Counted from the first letter of the stretch, positions 9,373 through 18,864 are shown. The stretch is 64,000 nt of DNA from Mycosarcoma maydis (GCF_000328475.2 NC_026480.1:1302001-1366000), one strand, 5' to 3'. Program-made: numbers and translations. Notes: generated by a model from the letters alone, not told the origin.

Positions 9373-11052
9373 TCAATGATGCATGCCGAGCTTCGACAGT
9401 AAAGCTTTTCCTTTGCCTATCTTGTCTTGCTGCGATGCAGTGTTGTCCGACGATCCTGCCTGGTGTAGTTGTGCTGATTCTTGCTGCGGCAATGGCGACA
9501 CTGGTCGACTGGGCAGCTTGGGTTTTGTCGAGACAGTTAATCTACCTTGGGCCGCGCTCGCCATAGTCAAGTGCGTGTCATTCTGCTTTTTAGGCTCAAG
9601 CTCGCCAATCCTCTCCTTGGACAGAATAATCTTGAGTTTGCTTGGCGGCTTATAGCCGGCTGAAGATGGGCGTGGACCAGGGCTGCGAGCCGCAGCACTT
9701 GAGTAGGCCGCGTCGGCAGTGGGAGGGTCCAGCTTGATGATCCTCCTTTTCGGTGTTGCATCCGCAGGCGATGAAGCAGGAGGCTGTGGCTCATCATCGA
9801 GCGTTTGGACATACTGGTAAAGCTCGTCTTCAATCCCTGAAGTCACGCCTGATCGACCATAGACGGTGCCTTTGGCATCATCGGGGAGACGATAATAGGC
9901 CGCTTTGATGCTTGCAGCCACTTGGACCACTTTTGGTGTAGTCTCGGCCGAGTCGGATAGAAGCGAGATGAGATACATGGATTGCCCCTGGCCGTCTGAC
10001 CTGAGCAGCTGGATGGCATGCTGAACGTACTCGTCGACGGATCCCCATTTCGAGACAAGCACTTCGTTGGGTTCCAGGTTTGCGATTCGATCGGCTGTGG
10101 CAGCATCGATATCGGAAGAATCGCTTTCATGGCGCGCAGGTCGATTCACCGTACTCACGCTTGGTGATGTAGCCGAACTCGAAGACGCAACACGACCAAG
10201 CCTTACCGAACTGGCCTGATGCCGCGATTCCGCCTCCTGCCAGGCCAACGCGAAAGGCTGTGTGCTGAGATCTGTGGGAATGCCACTGGTACATGTATAG
10301 ATGTTACGTTCTCCCCGAGATGCGATTTTTTCGTCGTACTCTTGATCCAGCAGTGCGCTGAGCGTCATGACTAGAGCGACCTCCAAACCTTTCTTATCTT
10401 GCACTTCGAGGCGATTGATGTTGTAGTCCATGAGTTGCAGTGTACCAGGCTTGCCCTTTGATGCAGGTGGGCGATACTGTGCAGCTAGTACGCTAGGATC
10501 CGGCTTGCGAATGACCTCGCACACGTATGCTGACTGGGTGGAAGAAGCTCTTGATGGCCCGCCTTCACGCTTCCACGAAAACTCTTCCGCGGTCTGTGAC
10601 GTAGCATCTCCAAAGTGGAAACGCCAAGCTTGCTGGAAAGTCATACTACGCTTTTCAAGATCGACTTGGCCGTCCGGATTGTAAAGGATGATTTGCTTCT
10701 TCTTGGTGCTTAGTGTATAGGGATGGGAGACCGACGCGAGGAGGCAGTCGTTCACGAGACCGTCGAGCAGGATAGTGTTGTACTGGGACTGGTTGGTAGC
10801 TCGCACTCTGGTATAGCTGGGCGTTTGTTTCGAGAAATCGTTTGATTCTAGAGCAAGTGCACGTTGGGCAGCAACGTCGGGGATAGTGCCGGTGAAAGCG
10901 GTGGGCTTAGAAGGGCTTGCGGTGTCCTTCGATGGCACGGGAGGGGCGACGCTGGAGCTAGACGCAGCTGATACGGGATAGATATCGACCACCCATGGTT
11001 CGTTAGTTCTTCGAACAAATTGAAGCGTGAACAAAGCTGCGTCGAGCGTCAT
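9373..11052 (-). CDS. Conserved-looking protein of unknown function
   Basis: A 559-residue protein when started at the ATG at 11052 (MTLDAALFTLQFVRR). The frame is open a further 136 codons upstream, but that part has no domain character and overlaps the upstream region of the divergent gene at 11378. The N-terminal 330 residues look folded (ILLDGLVNDCLLASVSHPYT, YVCEVIRKPDPSVLAAQYRP, DKKGLEVALVMTLSALLDQE), loosely reminiscent of fungal tubby/LURP-like beta-barrel proteins, but I cannot assign a family. The C-terminal part is low-complexity (Pro, Ser, Ala, Lys rich) and ends KGKALLSKLGMHH. It ends 51 bp from the stop of the SYLF-HAD gene, tail to tail. No targeting signal or membrane segment seen. 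Confidence 0.75.
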   Translation of the reverse strand: MTLDAALFTLQFVRRTNEPWVVDIYPVSAASSSSVAPPVPSKDTASPSKPTAFTGTIPDVAAQRALALESNDFSKQTPSYTRVRATNQSQYNTILLDGLVNDCLLASVSHPYTLSTKKKQIILYNPDGQVDLEKRSMTFQQAWRFHFGDATSQTAEEFSWKREGGPSRASSTQSAYVCEVIRKPDPSVLAAQYRPPASKGKPGTLQLMDYNINRLEVQDKKGLEVALVMTLSALLDQEYDEKIASRGERNIYTCTSGIPTDLSTQPFALAWQEAESRHQASSVRLGRVASSSSATSPSVSTVNRPARHESDSSDIDAATADRIANLEPNEVLVSKWGSVDEYVQHAIQLLRSDGQGQSMYLISLLSDSAETTPKVVQVAASIKAAYYRLPDDAKGTVYGRSGVTSGIEDELYQYVQTLDDEPQPPASSPADATPKRRIIKLDPPTADAAYSSAAARSPGPRPSSAGYKPPSKLKIILSKERIGELEPKKQNDTHLTMASAAQGRLTVSTKPKLPSRPVSPLPQQESAQLHQAGSSDNTASQQDKIGKGKALLSKLGMHH

Positions 11053-11377
11053 GTTCGATCTTTGGCGTGTGGTGGTGAGTTGTGGACGATGGCTTCCAGT
11101 CGTTAGCAAGTCCAGCTTTTGTATACGAACTCGCTCCGAGTCGTTAGTGTTCAGGGTCCATACCAAAAGAAAGCTGTGCCATGAATGCACGTGGCATGCA
11201 CAGCCCTCTACTGCAGTGCGGTTTAACAGTTTTCGTTTCCAACCACGCACCGTGCACCCTCCACTTACAACTCGTGACTTGATCAAATCACGAATCCTTT
11301 CACTCTTTCTCCTCGTCGAGTTCATGCACCAACTCGACCCGCATCTCAACGAGCGTACTAGACGAGCAGAGATTAAC
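11053..11377. promoter_or_regulatory. Divergent intergenic region
   Basis: 325 bp between two divergent starts. It contains ACTCGTGACTTGATC near 11270 followed by AATCACGAATCC near 11285, matching the CACGA motif family found in other upstream regions of this window. Confidence 0.5.
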
Positions 11378-12007
11378 ATGCTTGCATTGGCAATATCTAA
11401 GAGGCGGAATACCTTCCCCGTACTGCGAATGTCAGCCGCTCGTAGGTTCAATTCGACCACTTCGGCAGCTCAAACATCGCGGCAACGACCGCCACCAAAA
11501 AGTCAGGGCCTGAATCAGCCAAAAGCGATCTTCTGGGGGTAAGTTTGCACAATGACTGTGATTCAAATGCACACACAGGAAAGAAAGAGTCGATACTGAA
11601 TGTCATCACATCTACTCTGGTATGCTGCAGATGGGCAGTGTTGATCGTAGTGGCCGGCTTTGGCTATTTCAGTGTCAAGTCGAGCAACACGGCCAAGAAG
11701 CGCGAATTTATGATCAAGCAAGGCCAAGAGCTGCAACAGCAGAGGAACGCAGTTGCTCATGATGATTCAAGCGCAGCATCCTCTGCACCTGTCTGTGAGT
11801 ATCACTTGTCAGTCTTGCTATGGAAGATCCTGGAACTGACAGCTCTGCTTTCTGCTCTTCGCCTTGAGTGCAGTCATGTCGTCAGTTAACCAAGAAAAGT
11901 ATGCAATGTCGCCGCTTCAAAGCCTCGTAGCTGCTCTCAATAGACAGACAACGCAACGCTCACGCAATCCGGATGCCTCCAGATCAAGCAGCACCACTAA
12001 CGAGTAG
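11378..12007 (+). CDS. Small single-pass membrane protein, probably mitochondrial (three exons)
   Basis: Proposed structure: exons 11378-11538, 11631-11794 and 11874-12007, giving 152 residues. The splice sites are good (GTAAGT..CTGCAG and GTGAGT..GTGCAG) and all phases match across both junctions, which supports a real gene although no long frame exists. The N-terminus is rich in Arg and Ser and lacks acids (MLALAISKRRNTFP, then MSAARRFNSTT), like a mitochondrial presequence. A hydrophobic segment follows right after the first intron (WAVLIVVAGFGYF), then a basic, coiled-coil-like stretch (KKREFMIKQGQELQQQ). This topology resembles small inner-membrane assembly factors, but I do not recognise the family. 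The ATG at 11378 is the first that gives the presequence. Confidence 0.7.
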
Positions 12008-12458
12008 ATCCTGTTGTGCATAGACTGCGTCGTTGCATTGATGGACCATGTCCTTTTGCTGTCCAAAAACACACACCTACTGCCATCGTCTTGACTATGC
12101 TAGCTTGTGCAACTGTTTCGAGAAGACTCGTACTTACTCATGACTGTGGACAATCATGAATATGTGAGATTTTGCGAGGAGGACACGAGTCGTGGGTCAC
12201 ATTCGTGATTCACGATTCACGATCATTCGTGATTCGTGATTGTCAAAATCGTGAATTGCGCGCTTGTGACAAGGCGGGCAAGCGTGAAGGACCCGAAATT
12301 TGAAAGCGGTAACCGGAGCACGGCTTCCTTGTTGAACCGAGAAGCGTGTCAAACACATGCAAGCCGACCCCGCAGTCCGAATCGTGAATCCTTCTACGCT
12401 TCCTCCATCCACTAGCTCCCATCGGCCTATCTGGCATATTCGCATTTTTGCTCCGAAA
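12008..12458. other. Intergenic region with heptad repeats
   Basis: Holds a cluster of CACGA heptads (12185-12262) about 200-270 bp upstream of the hydratase start. An in-frame ATG at 12357 would extend the hydratase by 34 residues. No separate gene. Confidence 0.6.
12185..12262. repeat. CACGA-type heptad cluster
   Basis: Mixed copies of CACGAGT, CGTGATT and CACGATT, including TTCGTGATTCACGATTCACG, ending with a 16-bp sequence AATCGTGAATTGCGCG (12247-12262) that recurs exactly at 13595-13610 on the other side of the hydratase gene. Confidence 0.75.
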
Positions 12459-13473
12459 ATGTCGTTCCCGCAACCCTACACCGGCTACCGAGACGTCAAG
12501 TACCACAAGCTCACGCTTGAAGCTGATGGAGTGCTTTTGCTCTCGTTCAACCGACCTCCCGTGAATGCCTGGATCGACCCCAAGTGGCAAGAGCTCTCCC
12601 GGATCCTACGTACCGTACGCGATGATCCCGACGTGTCTGCGATTGTGGTTGCCGGCGAAGGTCGATGCTTCACCGCTGGCCTCGACCTGAACGAGCAGAG
12701 CCTGTCCGACGTCATCGCTGGTCTTCCCGATGCGGCCCGAAAGGCCTTCAGGATGCGTGCGCACTTGCGCGACTTTCAAGAGGCCATATCTTGGTTCGAA
12801 CACGTCGAAAAGCCTGTGATAGCTGCTGCCCATGGTGTAGCATTTGGACTGGCGATCGACATCATGTCTGCTTGCGACATTCGGTACGCCACCAAGTCCA
12901 CGAGGTTCAGCATCAAGGAGGTGGATGCAGGTCTTGCAGCCGATATTGGCACGCTGCAGAGGTTCCCCAAGATTGTGGGCAACGACTCGCTCGCCAGGGA
13001 ACTCTGCTATACTGCCAGGGAATTCAATGCGGCTGAAGCAAGGGAGATCGGCTTCTTGAGCAAGGTCGTGGATGGAGGCAGAGAAGAGGTTGTTTGTAAG
13101 TACAAACACACCCACCGCAACATGACACAGATGCAGCATACTGACCATCTCATTCATACGCCTGTACCGCTTACCGCAGCTGCTGCTATTAAGACTGCCG
13201 CCGAAATTGCATCCAAGGCACCCATCGCTGTCCGAGGGACCAAGATATACCTCTTGCACAGTCGAGACCACGGGTAAGTGTTGATTCAGATCGGCATGTT
13301 CCCTTTCTAGCCACTTACTGACTTTGTTTGTGCTTCTTGTTCTGCAAAACAGCGTCGAGGAAGGCCTTCGCTTCGTCCAAGCGTTCAACTCGGCGCTTCT
13401 CCAATCGGACGATATGCCCGAGGCGATGCTTGCCGTTATGCAGAAACAGACGCCCAAATTTGCCAAGCTGTGA
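12459..13473 (+). CDS. Peroxisomal enoyl-CoA hydratase/isomerase family protein (dienoyl-CoA isomerase-like)
   Basis: Three exons: 12459-13095, 13180-13273 and 13353-13473, 283 residues; the introns are 84 and 79 bp with GTAAGT donors, and the first is a multiple of three so the frame reads through it. Crotonase fold: substrate-binding [12 protein letters not shown], oxyanion-hole segment [20 protein letters not shown], then the acidic residues in [18 protein letters not shown] typical of Ech1/Dci1 delta3,5-delta2,4-dienoyl-CoA isomerases. The spliced protein ends in AKL, a canonical type 1 peroxisomal signal, so a role in beta-oxidation of unsaturated fatty acids is likely. ATG 12459 was chosen as the usual crotonase start; an upstream in-frame ATG at 12357 would add 34 residues. 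Confidence 0.9.
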
Positions 13474-13827
13474 GCGCGAGCAACACTAGCTCGGTATACA
13501 ATGCAGAGTACGTCCCAATCTGACGGTTAAAGTGGCTCTTTGAGAGCGGTGTGAAAGAGGCGAGAGCTGAGTATGTCTGCAAGCGGAGAGTCACAATCGT
13601 GAATTGCGCGTTTCTTGTGAGCAGCGCGCTCAGTTGGACCCTGAATTGCGGGAGCGATGAAAACGCCGCGTTCCACATTCGTGTTCTGACTGGTGATGTG
13701 TTTCTTCTCATCCACACCACCATATATCCCACACGCAGCTTGCTTCATTGCCACCAACACCTAATACCGAGACAAACACCAGCTGGTTCTCATTACTGCA
13801 GTAAGATCTGCGTTGTTTGCATTCGCA
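13474..13827. other. Intergenic region, no gene seen
   Basis: Contains the 16-bp repeat copy at 13595-13610 (AATCGTGAATTGCGCG, also at 12247) and otherwise only leader-like DNA for the PWI gene. Confidence 0.55.
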
Positions 13828-14781
13828 ATGGGCGATTCCTCGTACAGAGGCGTGTCAGCAGCGCAAGACTCCCGCTTCACTAACAAGGAATCTATTTTCC
13901 TTCGTAAGCTCAAATTCCCTTCCACATTCGACACCAAAGTCGACATGACCAAAGTCGAGCTTTCCGTCTTAAAGCCATGGATTGCACGTCGAGTCACTGA
14001 TCTGCTTGGGTTCGAAGACGACGTGGTACTTGAGTATGCTGCGGGAATGTTGCAAGAGGAAAGGTTCCCTGATCCAAAGAAGATCCAGATTCAATTGATG
14101 GGATTTTTGGAGAGCCAAACGGCCGACTTCATGGCTGAGCTGTGGGAGCTCTTAATTTCGGCACAGGAGAGTCCAGGCGGAGTCCCGAAGCGGTTCGTGG
14201 AGGAGAAGAAGGAAGAGTTGAGGTTGAAGAGGGAGGAAGGCGAGAGGGTGGTGAGGGAGGCAAGGGAAAGAGCGAGGCGTGCAGCGGACGCAGCTGGAGC
14301 GGATCAACCAGTCAAGAGGAGGTCCAGATGGGATACTGGTGCGCCATCAACATCCAATGACCAACACGGGGATACTCGACCGCCTGCACATACATCTAAC
14401 GATCCAAATCGTAGAGACGAATACCGTCGACGTGACGGCCCCAGTCGGAATGAGTGGAACCGACGTCGAGGAAATGATCAATACAGCGTCAACGGCCACG
14501 GCCGCAATTGTGACCGCTACAGTAATAGTTTGGGACCAACTCGAGACTCTGGATGGGGATCACGAGCCGCTCGAGAAGATACGTCATCTTCGCGTCACCC
14601 TCCGCCTCGTTCGCCTTCGCCCCCACCACGACGCAGACGACGATCGCCATCCCCCACCCCGCCGCGGCAACAATGCCAACGGTCAAGGTCTCGTTCTCGA
14701 TCGATCACACCCGACTACCGCGCTACTCTTCGCCAACGCAAGCAGCTAGCTCGACCGGAAAACCAAAATGACGACCGCTAG
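13828..14781 (+). CDS. PWI-domain, RS-rich splicing factor (SRm160/SRRM1-like)
   Basis: A 317-residue single-exon protein from the ATG at 13828 (upstream in-frame start is only a TTG). Residues about 25-120 are a PWI domain: FDTKVDMTKVELSVLKPWIA, then RVTDLLGFEDDVVLEY and a GFLESQTADFMAELWELL helix. It is followed by a charged helix (KKEELRLKREEGERVVRE) and an Arg/Ser/Pro-rich tail with RS dipeptides (PRSPSPPPRRRRRSPSP, SRSRSRSITP). SRRM1-type proteins are nuclear coactivators of pre-mRNA splicing that bind nucleic acid through PWI. After the TAG stop the same frame stays open for 66 codons to 14982 with further SRSP-like content; see findings. Confidence 0.92.
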   Translation: MGDSSYRGVSAAQDSRFTNKESIFLRKLKFPSTFDTKVDMTKVELSVLKPWIARRVTDLLGFEDDVVLEYAAGMLQEERFPDPKKIQIQLMGFLESQTADFMAELWELLISAQESPGGVPKRFVEEKKEELRLKREEGERVVREARERARRAADAAGADQPVKRRSRWDTGAPSTSNDQHGDTRPPAHTSNDPNRRDEYRRRDGPSRNEWNRRRGNDQYSVNGHGRNCDRYSNSLGPTRDSGWGSRAAREDTSSSRHPPPRSPSPPPRRRRRSPSPTPPRQQCQRSRSRSRSITPDYRATLRQRKQLARPENQNDDR

Positions 14782-15068
14782 GAGAGAGATGCCAGATCCC
14801 GCGCTGGTCACCAGAGCATGGATGACGAAGCTGACAGTCGCTCTCCTCGTGGTGTCGTCCGCAAGCAAGAAGCACACAGGGAACATGAGCTCGGAGATAG
14901 GCTTCTCTGTGCTAACGCGAAGAGTAGCATGACACCACCGTCCGAGCAGGATTCGCTGCTTAGCTGCTTCAAAGTCACGTAATCGACACTTTTCGCGTGC
15001 TTTGGACTATGGTAGTGCTCGGTATATTGGGTTGAAAAGTATACAAACCGACGAAGGGCGATTGAGGT

Positions 15069-15905
15069 TCACGTTCGTCTCATAGTATAGATGTAATGAT
15101 TGATCTGAGGTGCGTTTGGATCAGATGCTTGGACAGGGACTGCCATCTTGTCCAACTGCGTCCACGGCCAAGTGCTGGTCGCATGTTCGCCTTGTGAATG
15201 AACGACGTCCTCCCAGCGATCCGAACTGTAGCTATGGCACAGCCATACACCGCCTAGCTTCACTAAAGAGGCCAGATGGATACCCAGCACTTGGATCGTT
15301 GCTACACCGTGCTTGACTTGGCTGTGTTGTTCAGCCAGCTGCGAAAGTGCGCGATGGTGTAAACCTTTCGAGATCGAGGAGAAGAGCGTGTCGTCTCCCG
15401 TAGATATTGAGTCGGTCGTACTCTTATCGAGCACCACATCAAATTGCCTACCCTCCTTGAACAAATTGTCCACTTGCTGCCAATCGAGCAGATCCAGTAC
15501 AAGGTATTTCATCATGCACTCGCTCCTCGTCTCTCCTACCTCTTGCAGCCACTGCATCTCGGCACGTTTTTGGAAATCGATGCTGTTCGGTGAAAAATCC
15601 ACATTGAGAATGTTGCTTGCTCGATCCTTCCATTCGTCAGGAAAATGATCCCGCCAGTACGCTAGAATGTCGAGCGAGAGACGTGATGTTCCCGCACCGA
15701 TATGGAGGATTCGTATTGGCGGATCGCGAAGAAGGAGAGGTGTAGGTGACACTGTTAGAAGGGACAGGAGCCATGTTGAGGACGAGAGCCATTCGAACCC
15801 GTGGCGCTCGCGTGGGTCGGTGGAGAAGCGGTGATCCCAATACGTAGACGTGTGATAGGACAGCCCAGATGCAGCAGCAGAACGCGCTTGTGCTGAACAG
15901 GTCAT
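15069..15905 (-). CDS. Class I SAM-dependent methyltransferase (METTL12/EEF1AKMT4-like)
   Basis: A 278-residue protein from the ATG at 15905, the only in-frame ATG before the domain. The N-terminal YWDHRFSTDPRERHGFEW segment is typical of the EEF1A/citrate-synthase lysine methyltransferase group. Motif I for S-adenosylmethionine follows (IRILHIGAGTSRLSLDI), then an acidic motif II (NVDFSPNSI) and a post-II segment FDVVLDKSTTDSI, where the DKGTxD-like loop is characteristic of this group. A protein lysine methyltransferase is the best guess; the target cannot be read from sequence. Its stop lies within 90 bp of the open frame that continues past the PWI gene, so the two genes converge closely. 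Confidence 0.85.
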   Translation of the reverse strand: MTCSAQARSAAASGLSYHTSTYWDHRFSTDPRERHGFEWLSSSTWLLSLLTVSPTPLLLRDPPIRILHIGAGTSRLSLDILAYWRDHFPDEWKDRASNILNVDFSPNSIDFQKRAEMQWLQEVGETRSECMMKYLVLDLLDWQQVDNLFKEGRQFDVVLDKSTTDSISTGDDTLFSSISKGLHHRALSQLAEQHSQVKHGVATIQVLGIHLASLVKLGGVWLCHSYSSDRWEDVVHSQGEHATSTWPWTQLDKMAVPVQASDPNAPQINHYIYTMRRT

Positions 15906-16637
15906 GATGTTGTGCAGCTTCCAAGAAAGGCAACCGAACAAGTAAGAGGAGAGACTGACAAACAAGAGTCTCGAGTGACGGATTTGCACCAAGAACAAGA
16001 AATCACAAATGTCGTTGGATGCTTCGTTTTCAGGGTCCACCCTTGTTGCTGCTCAAATTTGTGAAAGAATCAAAGCGCTGACTGCAGGGGAAATAGGTTC
16101 GGAAACGGTTCTAGATTCTGGAGCGGTTAAAGAAAGTTATCTACAAAAGTGGCGCCTGCTATGTGCTTCCTATTTATGTCTACATCTCTATCTGAGTGTT
16201 GGTGCAATCCACGATCTGGTGATTTTAAGCCGTAGAGGTAATTTACTGCGTGTCTGCTGGCTGTGCGGTTGGCGCATTTTCTTCACATATCTCGTGACTC
16301 TCCAATCTTGGCGGCACGAATACTGTCACGCCTACATGTCCTCTCGCACGAGATACCTCGCACGTGACATCCAATGTAATCTCACCTAGCCGTGCATGCA
16401 CCCGCAGGCTAGTTATCAGCTCGCCTGCTCTCCACGCTCCTATCATGCAATCCATCATCATCGTTTACTATAAGTCATCTTGTGTACAGTTGTAACAAGT
16501 GTGAACAAATATTATGTGATTCACAACCAACTCGAGCACACCTACCTCGCATCCACGCCTCACACACACCCAGCATATGATAATGCTACAGTTGAATTTG
16601 CCAATACAAGTACAAAAATGCCCACCTTCCGTTGGTG
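15906..16637. other. Intergenic region, no convincing gene
   Basis: About 730 bp upstream of the methyltransferase and downstream of the next reverse-strand gene. A forward open frame at 16009-16389 has a composition unlike the neighbours and no domain. Relatively AT-rich near 16440-16620, probably 3' untranslated sequence of the gene ending at 16638. Confidence 0.55.
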
Positions 16638-18023
16638 CTAAGCACTCAAATCAACATTCTTATTCGTGTCATCCCCCGCCCCCGCACTCGAAGTGAAGTT
16701 GGTCAAGAAGGAACTCAAATCGACTCCGCCATCGGCACCCATTCCTGGGTCTGCTCCAGCGCTTAGACTGGAAAAGTCAAAGTTGCTCAGATCCAGTCCG
16801 CCCGAGCTGGAGCCAAACATGTTAGTGTCTTCACCAAACCCGCCTGTCGCTCCACCCAGATTGAAGCTGCCCAGAGAGGAGAGGTCTGGCGCATCAGATG
16901 AAGAGGCGTCGATGGATACGGTGGGTGGGTTGGCTGAGGCGGCCGAGGAGGCCAAATCGATTCCCATCATCTTTTCGAGCTCGGAAAAGTCGGTTGCTGG
17001 TGCGAGGGCGTTAGGTCCTTCAGCGGTAGAGATGGTGGAGTTGGCAAGAGAAGGGATGCCGAGCGAAGAGAGGTCGGAGAGGTTGCCCAGGGAGGACACG
17101 TCGATTCCCAAAGCAGAGAGATCGAGGCCTGGAATGCCGGCTGAAGCGGCAGTGCCGCTCGTAGGGGCCACCACGGTGGATGTCGATGTCGGATCTTGCG
17201 GTGCAGCCGTAGTGACGGCAGCCGCATCCGAAGATACGGGTTTCGCCGCATTCGCTAATGCAGGCGAGTCGGTAAGATCGATCGGGTCACCCTCGGCAGC
17301 TCCAGTCTTGGGAACAAAAGCAAGAGGCACATCATCCTCGTCATCGCCGTCGCTGTCGATCACAGTGACAACGTTTGCCGCGTTGCCAGCGTCTTGCTGC
17401 TTTGTGGTGCTGCTCTCTTCGATCTGTGTTTCAGTAGAACTTGTCGCTGATTCGACTCGTGATGCGATTGCAGGCTCAGCAAGAGCCTCGCCTTCCTTCT
17501 CTCCTTCTGCATTCTGTGCCTTGTCTGCTTTGTCCGTATTGGTCTCCGCAGCACTTACCATGTGAACAGCCTTCTCTGCTTCTTCGATTCGCCTTCTCTC
17601 GGCGTCTTGTTCAGCCTCTTGTTGTCTTCTGAGAGACTCTGCTGCAGCGATGGCGGCTAGTTCAGCCTCTTTTGCTTCCCTCTTTGTCGCTGCCTCTAAC
17701 TCGATTTCCAACGCTGCCTGTACATGCAACAGATAGTCTCTCATACCATGCACGAGCGAAAGATACCGCGTACACTCTGCCGTCAGCTTTTGCATATTCG
17801 AGCAGCTCTGTGTAACACTTGATGAGGTCGAAATTGTAGCTGGTGACGCCGATGCTGTTGATTGGAGGCGAGCTAGATGTGTTTTGGTGCGCAACGTGGA
17901 AGCAGTTTGAAGGACAATGTTCTTTAGTGTATGTTGGATTTCGCTTGCGCGTTGACTCGCGGGCGCGAGCGAGAGCTGCGATGACGAGTCCGGCGCTGCA
18001 CCTGGAAGCACAGGAGCTGACAT
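16638..18023 (-). CDS. Low-complexity coiled-coil protein with DLSSLG-type acidic repeats, function unknown
   Basis: A 461-residue protein from the ATG at 18023 (MSAPVLPGAAPDSSS). Residues about 25-130 look helical and conserved (IQHTLKNIVLQTASTLRTK, CTRYLSLVHGMRDYLLH). A charged coiled coil follows (about 130-185: KREAKEAELAAIAAAESLRR). Then comes an Ala/Ser/Thr/Glu-rich region with an acidic DSDGDDEDDVP patch. The C-terminus carries repeated DLSSLG / DLSALGIDVSS / DLSNFDFSSL units, the kind of acidic-hydrophobic repeat seen in activation or Mediator-tail proteins. A Mediator-tail role is only a guess. Divergent from the small membrane protein at 18279 across 255 bp. Confidence 0.75.
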   Translation of the reverse strand: MSAPVLPGAAPDSSSQLSLAPASQRASEIQHTLKNIVLQTASTLRTKTHLARLQSTASASPATISTSSSVTQSCSNMQKLTAECTRYLSLVHGMRDYLLHVQAALEIELEAATKREAKEAELAAIAAAESLRRQQEAEQDAERRRIEEAEKAVHMVSAAETNTDKADKAQNAEGEKEGEALAEPAIASRVESATSSTETQIEESSTTKQQDAGNAANVVTVIDSDGDDEDDVPLAFVPKTGAAEGDPIDLTDSPALANAAKPVSSDAAAVTTAAPQDPTSTSTVVAPTSGTAASAGIPGLDLSALGIDVSSLGNLSDLSSLGIPSLANSTISTAEGPNALAPATDFSELEKMMGIDLASSAASANPPTVSIDASSSDAPDLSSLGSFNLGGATGGFGEDTNMFGSSSGGLDLSNFDFSSLSAGADPGMGADGGVDLSSFLTNFTSSAGAGDDTNKNVDLSA

Positions 18024-18278
18024 TGTGACGCAGAGAAGTGGATGCCGAATTGGATGCGGGAGGAGCAAGGATGAATGGCGAGTGATAAAGGCCAACGTGA
18101 ACAAAGCACGAAGTACAGTATAGTCGCGGCAATTTTGGAGCCGAATTCCGCATTTCGCACCGAAGGAGTGGAGAAATTCAGCCAACTCACACTCGTGACT
18201 GACAGCTGCGCGTTTGCCACTTGTTCTTCCGACTCGGACTTTTCTACACGACAACCACATCACACGCACACAACAATC
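18024..18278. promoter_or_regulatory. Bidirectional intergenic region with AGCTGTCA/CACGA composite motif
   Basis: 255 bp between divergent start codons. At 18191-18207 it carries ACTCGTGACTGACAGCT, whose reverse complement recurs exactly (17 of 17 bases) at 56561-56577 in the REV3/PMS1 intergenic region. Confidence 0.5.
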
Positions 18279-18721
18279 ATGTCAGGCTGGATCCTGTAAG
18301 TTGTCCTTGGGTTTCAATATGGCAATCGAACCATTTGTTGATCTGTCTATGTTTTGTTTTGACTGTTAGCATACCCTCGGTGCTGGTACCGCTGATCATT
18401 GTGGGTGCAGTAGCATCGCGTTTCTTTGGCGCCAACAAACAGAGTGGCTACACGGGCAAATACGACCCCAAGACAGGACTTGGCCGAGGTGCTCCTGGCT
18501 TTCAAACAGGCGTTAAGCGTATGGCGGTGACACCAGAGATTGCTGCAAGGATGCGAGCAGGAGAGCAAGTGTCAGCCGAAGAGATCGAAGCAGCCATCGC
18601 AAAAGCACAGTCGGCGAATCAAGCCAATTCGACGGCGGTACGTAACCCTAACGTTGATCAGGACTGGCTGCCACAAGGTAGAAGCAGTCCTGCTGGCAAG
18701 AAGGGTAATAAGAGACGCTGA
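18279..18721 (+). CDS. Small single-pass membrane protein, unknown function
   Basis: Two exons: 18279-18295 (only 17 nt: MSGWI plus two bases) and 18370-18721; 122 residues. The donor is GTAAGT, the acceptor GTTAG, and the phase fits. Without the mini-exon the protein would lack a start. The N-terminal 20 residues are hydrophobic (IPSVLVPLIIVGAVASRFFG), making a signal anchor. A basic glycine-rich segment follows (KYDPKTGLGRGAPGFQTGVK) and then a short helical region (PEIAARMRAGEQVSAEEIEA) and a lysine-rich tail. Likely an endomembrane tail-out protein; I do not recognise the family. Confidence 0.8.
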
Positions 18722-18864
18722 TCTCCTGCCAGCGTTGCAGAGACTCGGCTGGATCTATTCAAATAAACTTGTACTCTGGACAGCTCTTCAACACGCACTT
18801 GATGAGGCAAGGTCATGTATGGCACCGAGGGTATGTTTGTTGCGTTTCGGGAAAAAGAAGAGCA

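Noticed and set aside
12357..12458. Upstream ATG as the main start of the hydratase
   Set aside because: The 34-residue extension is Pro/Ser-rich and not part of the crotonase fold; kept only as a possible alternative start.
16009..16389. 126-codon forward open frame in the 15.9-16.6 kb region
   Set aside because: AT-richer than neighbours, cysteine/tryptophan-rich random-looking composition, no domain.
16666..17565. 299-codon forward open frame opposite the low-complexity protein
   Set aside because: Mirror of Ser/Ala-rich repeats; the reverse frame has a plausible start, helices and promoter.
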